Below are positions 7,941 to 16,447 of a stretch of 42,122 nucleotides of DNA, in pieces. A model generated the notes under the pieces. It was given only the letters and a program-made list of their open reading frames with translations, had not been told where the DNA came from and made no database searches. The translations under genes were made by a program, and so were the position numbers. The first letter of the stretch is position 1; the number at the start of each line of letters is the position of its first letter. The DNA is from CAZKEG01 sp964601575. Lineage in GTDB: Bacteria; Desulfobacterota; Thermodesulfobacteria; Thermodesulfobacteriales; Thermodesulfatatoraceae. The stretch spans positions 1-42,122 of the forward strand of contig CAZROA010000093.1 of NCBI GenBank assembly GCA_964601575.1, in the 5' to 3' direction.

Positions 7941-9814
7941 CGCCCGGCCTCCCTTATATGATGGATAAAGACATCGTCCATGGTGACTTTCCCCTGGGTA
8001 AAAGAAAGGGGCCTAAGTCCGAGACTTTTCAGAAAAGATAGAATCTCTTCTTCCTCCCCGGGATAGAAAAACCGTATCCTCCTGCCCATCATGCTTGCCG
8101 GCACTTTGGGACGCAGACGATCTAAGGCCTTTAAAGGATCGTCAACCTCGATGATCCAAGGAGCCCCCAAGGTCTTTTCCAATTTAGTTTTTAACTCTGC
8201 CGGTGAACCCTCGGCCACCACTCGTCCTTGGTGCATCAAGGAGAGACGATCACAATGTTCAGCCTCTACTAGATAGTGCGTGGTCACCAGGCAGGTCAAA
8301 CCAGCTTCTCGAGAGAGACAAAAGATCAATTCCCAAAAGGCCTGCCGACCAGCAACGTCAACCCCAGAGGTGGGTTCATCAAGGAAAACGATTTCCGGCC
8401 CATGGACCACGGCACAGGCCAAGGCCAGTCTTTGTCGAAGCCCTAGGGGTAGTTCTCCGGCCTTAAGATGGCGATAGGGATAGAGCCCGGTAAAAAGGAG
8501 GAGTTTTTCTAATCGTTTGGTGGCTATTTTTCCGGGAAGACCATAGACTCCGCCCATAAACCAGATATTTTCCATAACCGTAAGGTCTCGGTAGAGAGAA
8601 AAGGCCTGGGAGAGATAACCGATGTGCTCTTTGATCTGCCTTGGGGCACGTCGCATCTCAAAGCCAGCCACCAATCCTTCCCCTTCGGTAGGGGGTAGGA
8701 GTCCACAAAGCATACGGATGAGAGTGGTCTTACCAGCCCCGTTGGGCCCAAGGAGCCCGTAAATTTCTCCCCGCCTGACCTCTAAGTTGACGCTATCCAC
8801 CGCCGTAAACTCACCAAAACGCTTGGTCAACCGGCGGGCCTTGATGACTATTTCATCTTGAAAGATTTTTGTGGGGCCAAAGAGCTCGGAGAGCTCTATC
8901 CTTTCTCTCTCACCCCTTTCTGATTCTTCAAAGGTTAGGGAAAGGACCACGTCTTGTAAATCAACTGGTACCTCTTGGAAGTCTTGCTTGCCTTCTATTT
9001 CAAGACCCTGAGGGATGAATACCTTAAGTCCCTCAGGGAAGGGGAAGGGCTTAAGGCCTAAGCTAGACAATTTTTTAAGGGCCAAGAGGGGGTCTTTGGC
9101 CTGAACTAGATAGGCCTTACCCCGGGCCAATCTCAAGATTTCTTTTGGACTCCCTTTGGCCAAACACCGCCCCTCATGGATCAGACTGATCTGATCAAAG
9201 CGTTCAGCCTCCTCGAGATAGGTCGTTGAAACCAGGGCTGTTACCCCCCGCTCAGCCACCAAATGGGCCAACAAAGTCCAAAAGTCTTCCCTAGAGAGCG
9301 GGTCTACGCCGGTGGTGGGTTCATCAAGAATAATCAATTCCGGTTCATGGATAAGGGAACAAATCAGGGCCAGTTTTTGTTTCATGCCCCCGGAAAGGTG
9401 TTTGGCTCGTCTGTCTCTAAAAGGTAAGAGTCCCGTGAGCTCGAGGAGTTCTGTCTTTCGACGAGAGAGCTCATCCTCGGGGACAAGGCGTAGACGCCCA
9501 AAAAAGTCGAGATTTTCTTCCACCGAAAGCTCTTGATAGAGGTTTACCCCCAGACCCTGAGGCATAAAACAAAGCCTTGGTTTTACATTCTCGGCCTCTC
9601 TTTCGTTTCGCACTTTTTGGCCCAAGACCTCGAGCTCTCCCTGATCATAGGTGAGGATGCCAGCGATTATCTTAAGGAGGGTACTCTTTCCGGCCCCATC
9701 CGGGCCGATAAAACCAAAGAGGACTCCCCGAGGAATTTCCAGGCTAATCTCTTTTACCGCCTTTGTTCGGCGGTAGCTCTTGGAGATGTTTATCAACCGA
9801 ACCGCTAGTGCCAT
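7937..9814 (-). CDS. ybhF: ABC transporter, two fused ATP-binding domains, YbhF-like
   Basis: About 625 aa containing two complete nucleotide-binding domains in one chain. The first has Walker A GPDGAGKST, signature LSGGMKQK and Walker B LIILDEP. The second (from about residue 330) has Walker A GPNGAGKTT and Walker B IVFLDEPTSGVD, but its signature reads LPLGLRQR rather than LSGG, a variation I recall for YbhF-type second domains. I chose the ATG at 9814, which overlaps the end of the HlyD-like gene; a TTG three codons upstream is also in frame. Neither has a strong ribosome site. It powers the two ABC-2 permeases encoded directly downstream. Confidence 0.9.
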   Translation of the reverse strand: MALAVRLINISKSYRRTKAVKEISLEIPRGVLFGFIGPDGAGKSTLLKIIAGILTYDQGELEVLGQKVRNEREAENVKPRLCFMPQGLGVNLYQELSVEENLDFFGRLRLVPEDELSRRKTELLELTGLLPFRDRRAKHLSGGMKQKLALICSLIHEPELIILDEPTTGVDPLSREDFWTLLAHLVAERGVTALVSTTYLEEAERFDQISLIHEGRCLAKGSPKEILRLARGKAYLVQAKDPLLALKKLSSLGLKPFPFPEGLKVFIPQGLEIEGKQDFQEVPVDLQDVVLSLTFEESERGERERIELSELFGPTKIFQDEIVIKARRLTKRFGEFTAVDSVNLEVRRGEIYGLLGPNGAGKTTLIRMLCGLLPPTEGEGLVAGFEMRRAPRQIKEHIGYLSQAFSLYRDLTVMENIWFMGGVYGLPGKIATKRLEKLLLFTGLYPYRHLKAGELPLGLRQRLALACAVVHGPEIVFLDEPTSGVDVAGRQAFWELIFCLSREAGLTCLVTTHYLVEAEHCDRLSLMHQGRVVAEGSPAELKTKLEKTLGAPWIIEVDDPLKALDRLRPKVPASMMGRRIRFFYPGEEEEILSFLKSLGLRPLSFTQGKVTMDDVFIHHIREAGR

Positions 9815-10761
9815 TTGGGCCAAGGTTTGTCTTTTTCCACCCGGATAAGGGCATCGGCTGGAAGGCCTGGGGTGAGAATGTGTCCGGGGTTTTCTTCAAG
9901 ATAGATCTTCACCGCATAGACTTGTTTGACCCGAGCCTCCTTGGTCTGGACCTCTTTGGGAGTAAACTCCGCCCGTTTGGCAATGTAGCCCACCCGCCCT
10001 TTGAAGAATCGATGAGAGAAGGAATCAATATAGATTCTGGCCTCTTGTCCTAAGGCCACCTGACCGATTTCCTTTTCTGGGACATAGGCCTTTAGGTAGA
10101 GGGCATCAAGATCCACCATGAGAGCAATAGTCCCCCCAGGGGAAAGGACTTCGCCTAGGTTGGCTACCTTACGAATAATGGCCCCTTTGGCCGGGGCCCG
10201 TATCTCGGTATCCTTAAGGAGAGCCAAAACTTCTTGACGTTGGGCCTTTAGACGTCTGACGGAGGCAGCTACCGCCTGTAAACGTTGATTTAGGGATTCG
10301 ACCCGGGCTAAGGCCTGCTGGTAGGCCAATTGGGCCTCTTCCAAACGGATCTTAGGAACCAGCTCTTGTTTATAAAGTCTTTGGAAACGATTGAGATCAC
10401 GCTTATTCTGGGCCAAGACAGCCTTGGCCTCGGTGAGCAAACTCTGAATTTCCCTTAAGTGGGCCTGGGCTTGGGCAATAGCGGCTTCGGCGGCCTTGAG
10501 TCTAGCCGAAAGTTCATCCGAGGAAAGCTTGGCCAACAAGGCGCCGGCCTTTACCTCATCTCCTTCACGGAAATAAAGGGCTTCCACCCGACCGGCAATC
10601 TTGGTGGCCACGGTTATGGTATCTCCTTCAAGACGACCACTGGCAAAGACAAATCCCGGCGGGACGGATTCTTTTTTTCTTTGAAATTGATAAAGGGCAA
10701 AGGCCACAAAGGTAATAGCCAAAATGACGACTAGATAAAAGAAAAGATTTTTCAGACGCAT
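9805..10761 (-). CDS. ybhG: HlyD-family periplasmic adaptor of the ABC exporter, YbhG-like
   Basis: A 318-aa membrane-fusion protein. A single N-terminal anchor (about 6-24) is followed by a split biotinyl/lipoyl-type half motif (KIAGRVEALYFREGDEVKAG), a long alpha-hairpin (about 85-190, rich in Ala, Gln and Leu) and the second half (IRAPAKGAIIRKV), then a beta-barrel region. It is the first gene of the four-gene efflux operon and should link the inner-membrane ABC exporter to an outer-membrane channel, which is not encoded in the window. No TetR-type repressor gene, usual beside ybhGFSR in enterics, is present here. Confidence 0.9.
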   Translation of the reverse strand: MRLKNLFFYLVVILAITFVAFALYQFQRKKESVPPGFVFASGRLEGDTITVATKIAGRVEALYFREGDEVKAGALLAKLSSDELSARLKAAEAAIAQAQAHLREIQSLLTEAKAVLAQNKRDLNRFQRLYKQELVPKIRLEEAQLAYQQALARVESLNQRLQAVAASVRRLKAQRQEVLALLKDTEIRAPAKGAIIRKVANLGEVLSPGGTIALMVDLDALYLKAYVPEKEIGQVALGQEARIYIDSFSHRFFKGRVGYIAKRAEFTPKEVQTKEARVKQVYAVKIYLEENPGHILTPGLPADALIRVEKDKPWPKWH

Positions 10762-10846
10762 AGTTGCTACCTTACCTCAGGCCCTTCTCCTTGCCCAGAG
10801 AAAAACCAAGCGTTTTGAATTGGTCACCTTTTGATCAGAGCAAAAT

Positions 10847-10875
10847 TTTATCGAAAAATTGGGGTTACATGACAA
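10847..10875 (-). promoter_or_regulatory. Possible sigma-70-type promoter for the efflux operon
   Basis: Reading on the minus strand, TTGTCA (10870-10875) and GATAAA (10847-10852) are separated by 17 bp and lie about 90 bp upstream of the HlyD-like start. The -35 matches TTGACA at 5 of 6 positions and the -10 matches at 4 of 6. The region is shared with the divergent HNH gene. Confidence 0.35.
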
Positions 10876-10921
10876 ATGATCTGTTTTGGGGTACAGTAAG
10901 CCGAGTTTCCAGATAAAGATT

Positions 10922-11536
10922 ATGGGCAGTAACGGTCGAAACGTCCTAAACGAAAAGGTTCTCGTTCTCAATCGTCATTATCAGGCCATTCAGGTAACCA
11001 CTGTCCAACGAGCCATTTGCCATTTGGTCAAGGGCTCAGCCAAGGTCATTACCCCGGATTGGACTACGCACACCCTTGAGGAATGGGTCAAGGCCAGCCG
11101 GTTTTATCACAACGGCAATGGTCGCCTGATCAGGAGCCCAAGCCTTTCCTTTTTGGCCCCGGATGCCATTTATCTAGTCACTTTTGATCGTCTTCCACGG
11201 CTTGAGGTGGTCTTTAGCCGGGCCAACCTCCTGGTGCGAGACAATTATACCTGCCAATACTGCGGGAAAAGCGTCAGAAACCCCAAAGATCGCACCATTG
11301 ATCACGTTCTTCCCCGTTCTCGCGGGGGGAAGACCGTTTGGGATAACGTGGTTCTTTGTTGCCGGAAGTGCAATCTTCGTAAAGGCGATCGCACCCCAGA
11401 GGAAGCTGGGATGAAACTCCTTAAAAAACCAAAAGCCCCCCGCTGGGAAAGCATCTTTATGGAAGACTTTCCCGAGGAGAAAAAAGAAGTTTGGCGTCAA
11501 TTTCTAGACTTCGCCGGCCTTTACGAAGAAAAGTAA
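10922..11536 (+). CDS. HNH endonuclease family protein
   Basis: A 204-aa protein. The N-terminal part (EKVLVLNRHYQAIQVTTVQRA) is the usual lead-in of a bacterial HNH family. The nuclease motif follows: C111/C114 and C147/C150 as zinc pairs around IDHVLPRSRGG (D127-H128) and WDNVVLCCRKCN (N142). All catalytic positions look intact. An in-frame TTG 12 codons upstream exists, but the ATG fits the family N terminus better. Its biological role is unknown; such genes occur as single housekeeping-like genes in many thermophiles. It converges on cheW with only 2 bp between the stop codons. Confidence 0.85.
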   Translation: MGSNGRNVLNEKVLVLNRHYQAIQVTTVQRAICHLVKGSAKVITPDWTTHTLEEWVKASRFYHNGNGRLIRSPSLSFLAPDAIYLVTFDRLPRLEVVFSRANLLVRDNYTCQYCGKSVRNPKDRTIDHVLPRSRGGKTVWDNVVLCCRKCNLRKGDRTPEEAGMKLLKKPKAPRWESIFMEDFPEEKKEVWRQFLDFAGLYEEK

Positions 11537-11538
11537 GT

Positions 11539-12009
11539 TTATTCCTGTCTATGTAATAATTTTTCAGCGTCTAGGATAATCAGTAAGCGTTCGGGCAGTT
11601 GGCAGACATTTTTGACAAATTTGGTGTCGAGTCCCTCGATCACATCGGGTGGTTCTTCTACCTCTGAAAGGGGTATTTCTAAGACATCACCTATTTGCTC
11701 GACCAACAAGCTTATTGGCTCTTCATCTCGACCAATAATGACGTTGTGATGGGCTTCTCCGGTCTTTTCCAAACCAATACGGCTGGCCAGATCGATAGCG
11801 GTGAGAATCTGGCCTCGTAGATTGATGATGCCCGAGACATAAGTTGGCGAGAGGGGAACCGGGGTGATGTCCAGAGAGCGATTGATCTCTACCACTTCTT
11901 CCACGGGTAAGGCAAAGAGAAAATTTCCCAACCAAAAAGTAATGAATAATTTGGTCTCTTGTGAAATGAGAGATTTTTCTTTTTCTTCGGCCTTAGCAGG
12001 TACACTCAT
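11539..12009 (-). CDS. cheW: Chemotaxis coupling protein CheW
   Basis: A 156-aa CheW-domain protein that links receptors to CheA. Typical segments are visible: LFITFWLGNFLFALPVEEV at the start of the domain, VSGIINLRGQILTAIDL, the usual CheW core, and ISLLVEQIGDVLEI. The first 18 residues are a charged extension. It is the last gene of the che operon, and its ATG overlaps the end of the dnaJ-like gene by 17 bp. Confidence 0.93.
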   Translation of the reverse strand: MSVPAKAEEKEKSLISQETKLFITFWLGNFLFALPVEEVVEINRSLDITPVPLSPTYVSGIINLRGQILTAIDLASRIGLEKTGEAHHNVIIGRDEEPISLLVEQIGDVLEIPLSEVEEPPDVIEGLDTKFVKNVCQLPERLLIILDAEKLLHRQE

Positions 12010-12919
12010 ATTCTTCCTCCTTTTCCAAGAGTTCTGCCAATTTTTGGAGTAAATTTTTGGCTTCAGGGCTTAAATTCCTGGGGAAGACAATCTCAAATTT
12101 GATCAACAAATCTTCCCTTGAGCCATCGGTTCGATAGGCCCCGCGGTTAGGGATGATCATCACCGTTCCATGTTGAAGACCCGGGGGGATCTCGATCATT
12201 TCTTGTCCTTCAAGGGTCTGTACCTTGACCCTCCCCCCAAGGGCCGCCTTCCAAAAAGGTATCTGGACCCGGCTTACCACCTGATTTCCTTCAAAAGTAA
12301 GATCCCCTTCGCTATGAAGTTGGATCTCAAAATAGACATCTATGCACGGGCCTTCGGGAGTAGAAGGGAGATAAAGGATATCTCCTGGTCTTACCCCTTG
12401 AGGCACGACCAGACGCATCTCTTTTTCACCCAATAATTCTCCCCGACCCCGACAGGTGGGGCAGAGATCCACCAAAAGACGCCCTTCACCCCGGCACCGC
12501 GGACAAGGAGTATCTCTGCCGCCGGAGTGAAGGAGACCTTTGCCTTGGCAGATGGGACATATCTCCGTTTTCCCAGCCGGGTCTACGCCTCGGCCTTGGC
12601 AACGTGGGCAGGAAATAGGTTTGTCTGGGACCATGACCGAAATGGTGGCCCCTAGGGCCAACTCACGTACCGAAAGATCCAAAAAACTCAGGAGATAATC
12701 TCCGCCTTCAGGGGGCTTTTTGACTATTTGGAGGCGATTGCAGGGGGTATGACGCCGACAGAGTTCTTCGTAACAGCGTTTTAAGGTGACGAAAAGGTCC
12801 ATCTCTCCACCGACATCAGGATGATATCGGCGGGCCTTTTCTCGGAAGGCCCGCCTTATTTCGGTAAGATCGGCCTCCGGGGTGATGCCCAATATCTTGT
12901 AAGGATCAAACTGTTTCAT
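11993..12919 (-). CDS. DnaJ-like co-chaperone embedded in the chemotaxis operon
   Basis: A 308-aa J-domain protein. The J domain is at 4-60 with the HPD motif intact (33-35). There is no Gly/Phe-rich region. A zinc-binding region of four CxxCxGxG-type repeats follows (C104/C107, C121/C124, C139/C142, C153/C156), then a C-terminal substrate-binding region. It is shorter than classical DnaJ (about 370 aa). It overlaps cheA by 4 bp and cheW by 17 bp, so it is translated with them. The general function is stimulation of a DnaK partner; a specific role for chemoreceptor or kinase assembly is only suggested by position. The protein ends in Cys-Thr-Cys. Confidence 0.88.
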   Translation of the reverse strand: MKQFDPYKILGITPEADLTEIRRAFREKARRYHPDVGGEMDLFVTLKRCYEELCRRHTPCNRLQIVKKPPEGGDYLLSFLDLSVRELALGATISVMVPDKPISCPRCQGRGVDPAGKTEICPICQGKGLLHSGGRDTPCPRCRGEGRLLVDLCPTCRGRGELLGEKEMRLVVPQGVRPGDILYLPSTPEGPCIDVYFEIQLHSEGDLTFEGNQVVSRVQIPFWKAALGGRVKVQTLEGQEMIEIPPGLQHGTVMIIPNRGAYRTDGSREDLLIKFEIVFPRNLSPEAKNLLQKLAELLEKEEEYECTC

Positions 12920-15606
12920 GCCGCTTTGGCGTACTTACGTGAAAGGAGATTGGCCAAGGCCTCCAGGACCTTGCTCCTTTCTAGTTTGACCTGATATTCG
13001 TCTATCCCGGCCTCCATACCGCGACGACGGTCTTCTTCACTGGAAAGGGAAGTGAGGGCCATAATGGGTAATTCCGCTAATCGAGCATCGGCCCGGATTC
13101 GTTTGGCCAGTTCTAAGCCATTTAGACGAGGCATCTCTATGTCGGTAATCAGGGCATCGAAGCTCTCCTTCTGGAGTTTCTCCCAGGCCTCCTCACCGTC
13201 ACAGGCAGTCTCCACCTCGTATCCGGCAGAGGCCAAGTAGTTGGCGATCATCTGGCGGAAGAAAGGTGAGTCTTCGGCCAAGAGGAGGCGATAAGGCCGC
13301 TCTTCCGTAGGCACTACCTTCACAAAGAAATAAGGATCATGCATTTCAATGATCTTATAGACATCCAAGAAGAGGGTGGTCTTGCCCTTGATGATCGAAG
13401 AGCCCAAGACCCCTTCTATCTGATAGAGGCGTTCATCTAGGTCGACGCTGGTCTGGATGCTATCAACGATGCGAGAGACCAAAAAGGCCACTTCGTTCTC
13501 GCCTTCAGCGAAGACTAACAGGTGATATTCGTCTTGTTCAGGCAAGGGCTGGATGGGTAGATAGTTTTCAAGACGAATGATGGGGACACTACGGCCTCGA
13601 TACTGGACGATCTCTTTTCCGCCGACAAATTCGATTTTATCCGCCGCTATCTTGTCAAGCCGGGCGACTAAGGCCAGCGGGATGGCAAATTGTTCCTCTG
13701 GAGAGACATTAAAGAGAAGGATAAATTGCTGATCGTCTTCTTTTACTGTCTGGAGGGCGGCTTCTTCCTTGATCCGATCCACCTCCTCCACTTTCAGACC
13801 TACCTTACGGGACAGCCCGACCACGTCTAAGATCAAGGCCACCCGACCATCGCCCATAATGGTCGCCCCGGCATATACGGTGATCTCCTTAAAATGTTTT
13901 CCTAGGGGTTTGACCACAATCTCTTCCGAATCCCAGATACCATCTACCATGAGCCCGAAATCCATGGCCCCGGTGTTGAGGATAACCAGGCTTTCGTTTC
14001 CGTTTGATTCGGTTTCAAGACCAAGGACCTTGGAAAGACGTATCACCGGGATGATCTCACCACGTAAGCGATAAAATTCGGAATTTCCGACTAGATGGAT
14101 GTTTTTCCTGGCCTCTTCCGAAGAGAGACCGACTAATTCGCGCAGGTTGACTTGGGGAATAGCAAAACGCTGACCACCACAAGTGACCACCAGGGCTGGG
14201 ATGATAGCCAGGGTAAGAGGAATCTTAAGGCGTACCGTTGTCCCTGAACCGAGCACCGTCTGGATATCGATACTGCCGCCGAGTTTTTCCACGTTGGTCT
14301 TGACCACATCCATCCCCACGCCGCGTCCGGAGATATTGGTCACCTTTTCTGCGGTGGAAAAGCCCGGCTTAAAGATGAGCCCTAAGGCCTCACGGTCACT
14401 TAGTTTTTCGGCCTCAGAAGGGGAGATAAGTCCCTTCTCTACGGCCTTGGCCTTGAGCTTATTTACGTCGATCCCACGACCATCGTCTTCGATCTCGATG
14501 ACCACCTGACCACCTTCATGATAGGCCCGAAGGACCAAAGTCCCCACCGGGGGTTTGCCTACCTGGACACGGTGGTCCGGGTCTTCTATCCCGTGATCAA
14601 TGGCGTTTCTGACCAAATGGGTTAAAGGATCTTTGATGGCCTCGATGATGGAGCGGTCTAGTTCGGTATCTGCGCCTTCGATGCGCAGGTTTACCTTTTT
14701 ACCGGTAGAGCGGGCGAGGTCACGCACAATCCGCGGGAATTTATTGAAAACATTACCGATGGGCTGCATCCGGGTCTTCATGATCTTTTCTTGGAGCTCG
14801 GTGGTTACCAGGGATAGGCTCTGTGAGGCATTAAGGAGTTCTGGGTCATTTATTCGAGAAGCAATTTGGACCAGGCGATTACGAGAGAGGACCAACTCTC
14901 CGGCAAGATTCATGAGTTGATCGAGGAGCTTTACATCTACCCTTACGTGGGTCTCGGTAAGGGTCACATGGGGAGTTCCTTTGTCTTCTTTCTTGGGTTT
15001 GGCCGTCTGAGGGGCAGGGGTGGGCTTTTCTTCTTTCTTGGCCGCGGTCTCTTTTGGCTGCTCTTCTTTTTCCGAAGCCTCTTCTTTGGCTGCTTCTTCT
15101 TTCGGTGCCTCTTCCTTGGGCGTTTCTTCTTTAGTCTCTTCAGCCTTTTCGGGTTCTTTGGCTTCAACTTCTTTGGCCTTTTCCTTAGGCGGCCCACCTC
15201 CCTTGGCCCTTTCGGCCACTTTGTCGGCGAAATTACGCAAGTCGACCAAAAAGTCTAAATAGGTTTCGTCTACTGGTTCTTGTCCGGTCTCTTCCAAGGC
15301 GGCGATGATGGCCTTGATGTAATCTACAGCCTTGAGCAACATGTCGGTGATCTCTTCATCCACCGCCACCAAACCGTCCCTCAGTTTGGAAAGGATGTCC
15401 TCGGCGAAATGGGCGATGGCTTCTAGGGTCTTGAAGCCAAAAAAGCCCGCGGTGCCCTTAATGGTGTGGATGGTTCGAAAGATACTTGAAAGGAGCTCCC
15501 GGTCATCCGGGCGTTGTTCTAGTTCTACGAATTCTTCATCAAGTCTTTCGAGGTTTTCTTTGGCCTCGGTGATAAAGTCTTTGAGGACATCTTCTTCAAA
15601 GCCCAT
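12916..15606 (-). CDS. cheA: Chemotaxis histidine kinase CheA with tandem CheW-like domains and a receiver domain
   Basis: An 896-aa kinase, longer than the enteric protein (about 650 aa). In order: HPt domain (about 1-125; phospho-accepting H47 in FRTIHTIKGTAGFFGF); a low-complexity Glu/Lys/Ala/Pro linker (135-208); dimerisation helices (222-285); ATPase domain (285-465; N box HLVRNAIDHGIE, DDGRGID, GRGVGMDVV); a CheW-like domain (465-610); a second CheW-like domain (622-760); and a C-terminal receiver domain (772-890) with acceptor D822 in ITDIEMP. No separate CheY-binding P2 domain is obvious; the acidic linker occupies its place. The fused receiver could be a phosphate sink. ATG start; operon position between cheR and the dnaJ-like gene. 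Confidence 0.95.
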   Translation of the reverse strand: MGFEEDVLKDFITEAKENLERLDEEFVELEQRPDDRELLSSIFRTIHTIKGTAGFFGFKTLEAIAHFAEDILSKLRDGLVAVDEEITDMLLKAVDYIKAIIAALEETGQEPVDETYLDFLVDLRNFADKVAERAKGGGPPKEKAKEVEAKEPEKAEETKEETPKEEAPKEEAAKEEASEKEEQPKETAAKKEEKPTPAPQTAKPKKEDKGTPHVTLTETHVRVDVKLLDQLMNLAGELVLSRNRLVQIASRINDPELLNASQSLSLVTTELQEKIMKTRMQPIGNVFNKFPRIVRDLARSTGKKVNLRIEGADTELDRSIIEAIKDPLTHLVRNAIDHGIEDPDHRVQVGKPPVGTLVLRAYHEGGQVVIEIEDDGRGIDVNKLKAKAVEKGLISPSEAEKLSDREALGLIFKPGFSTAEKVTNISGRGVGMDVVKTNVEKLGGSIDIQTVLGSGTTVRLKIPLTLAIIPALVVTCGGQRFAIPQVNLRELVGLSSEEARKNIHLVGNSEFYRLRGEIIPVIRLSKVLGLETESNGNESLVILNTGAMDFGLMVDGIWDSEEIVVKPLGKHFKEITVYAGATIMGDGRVALILDVVGLSRKVGLKVEEVDRIKEEAALQTVKEDDQQFILLFNVSPEEQFAIPLALVARLDKIAADKIEFVGGKEIVQYRGRSVPIIRLENYLPIQPLPEQDEYHLLVFAEGENEVAFLVSRIVDSIQTSVDLDERLYQIEGVLGSSIIKGKTTLFLDVYKIIEMHDPYFFVKVVPTEERPYRLLLAEDSPFFRQMIANYLASAGYEVETACDGEEAWEKLQKESFDALITDIEMPRLNGLELAKRIRADARLAELPIMALTSLSSEEDRRRGMEAGIDEYQVKLERSKVLEALANLLSRKYAKAA

Positions 15607-15625
15607 TACCTACCTCCTAATAAAT

Positions 15626-16447
15626 TTATTGGCCTTGCCATTGGTAACAGATCGTGCGACCAATGGTCTTGCGGACAAATCCTTGGGGAAGGGAATGCGG
15701 GGTTTCGGTAGCTCCCAAAAATAGATAGCCTTTGGGTCTCATTACCTTGGCGATCTTATTAAGCACCTGCTGTTTCACTTCAGCCGAGAAATAGATCAAC
15801 ACATAGCGGCAAAAGACGACGTCAAAAGGCCCGAAACCAGGGGGGAAGGGCTCTACCAGGTTTAACTTGCGAAAGGTGATCATTCGGCGGAGTTTTTCGT
15901 TGATCACCCATTTAGAACCGTTTTGTTTGAAGTATTTAACCAAAAAAGTCACCGGAAGGCCGCGGTTTACCTCAATCTGGGAATAAGCCCCGCTTTGGGC
16001 CTTTTTGATGGCCTCTTGCGAGATATCCGTGGCCAGGATCTCGATACGCCAGGAGAGGAGCTCGGGGAAATATTCATGAATGATCATGGCGATGCTATAG
16101 GCCTCTTGTCCAGTAGAGGCCGCGGCTGACCAGAACTTGAGGCGTTTTTCGGCCTTTCGCAGTTCTTTTAATTCCGGGATGACTACGGTCCGCAGGGCCT
16201 CAAAGGGGTGTTGGTCCCGAAAAAAATAAGTCTCATTGGTGGTCATGGCCTCCACGATCTCGTCCCGAAGACGAGGGGTAAGCTTGCGGGAGGCCTCGTG
16301 GTAAAGATCGTCTATCCCTTTAAAGCCCAGGGCTTTGGCCAGCTCATTCAAGCGACTCTCTAGAAGATAGGTCTTTTCTTGTTTTAGCTGAATACCACTT
16401 GATTTGGCCACCAAATCCGAAAAAAAACGAAAGACTTCCGGCCTCAT
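15626..16447 (-). CDS. cheR: Chemotaxis protein methyltransferase CheR
   Basis: A 273-aa SAM-dependent methyltransferase that methylates receptor glutamates. The N-terminal helical domain is followed by the catalytic domain with TTNETYFFRDQHPFE, LKFWSAAASTGQEAYSIAM (SAM-binding loop) and FDVVFCRYVLIYFS. It is of normal length and lacks a TPR extension. Its ATG overlaps the cheB stop by 4 bp. Confidence 0.95.
   Translation of the reverse strand: MRPEVFRFFSDLVAKSSGIQLKQEKTYLLESRLNELAKALGFKGIDDLYHEASRKLTPRLRDEIVEAMTTNETYFFRDQHPFEALRTVVIPELKELRKAEKRLKFWSAAASTGQEAYSIAMIIHEYFPELLSWRIEILATDISQEAIKKAQSGAYSQIEVNRGLPVTFLVKYFKQNGSKWVINEKLRRMITFRKLNLVEPFPPGFGPFDVVFCRYVLIYFSAEVKQQVLNKIAKVMRPKGYLFLGATETPHSLPQGFVRKTIGRTICYQWQGQ

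Noticed and set aside
14866..15262. Overlapping Phe/Gly-rich, Ser/Ala-rich and Lys/Arg-rich ORFs opposite or alongside cheA
   Set aside because: They are other-frame readings of the repetitive Glu/Lys/Ala linker of CheA, with no ribosome sites and no natural protein character.
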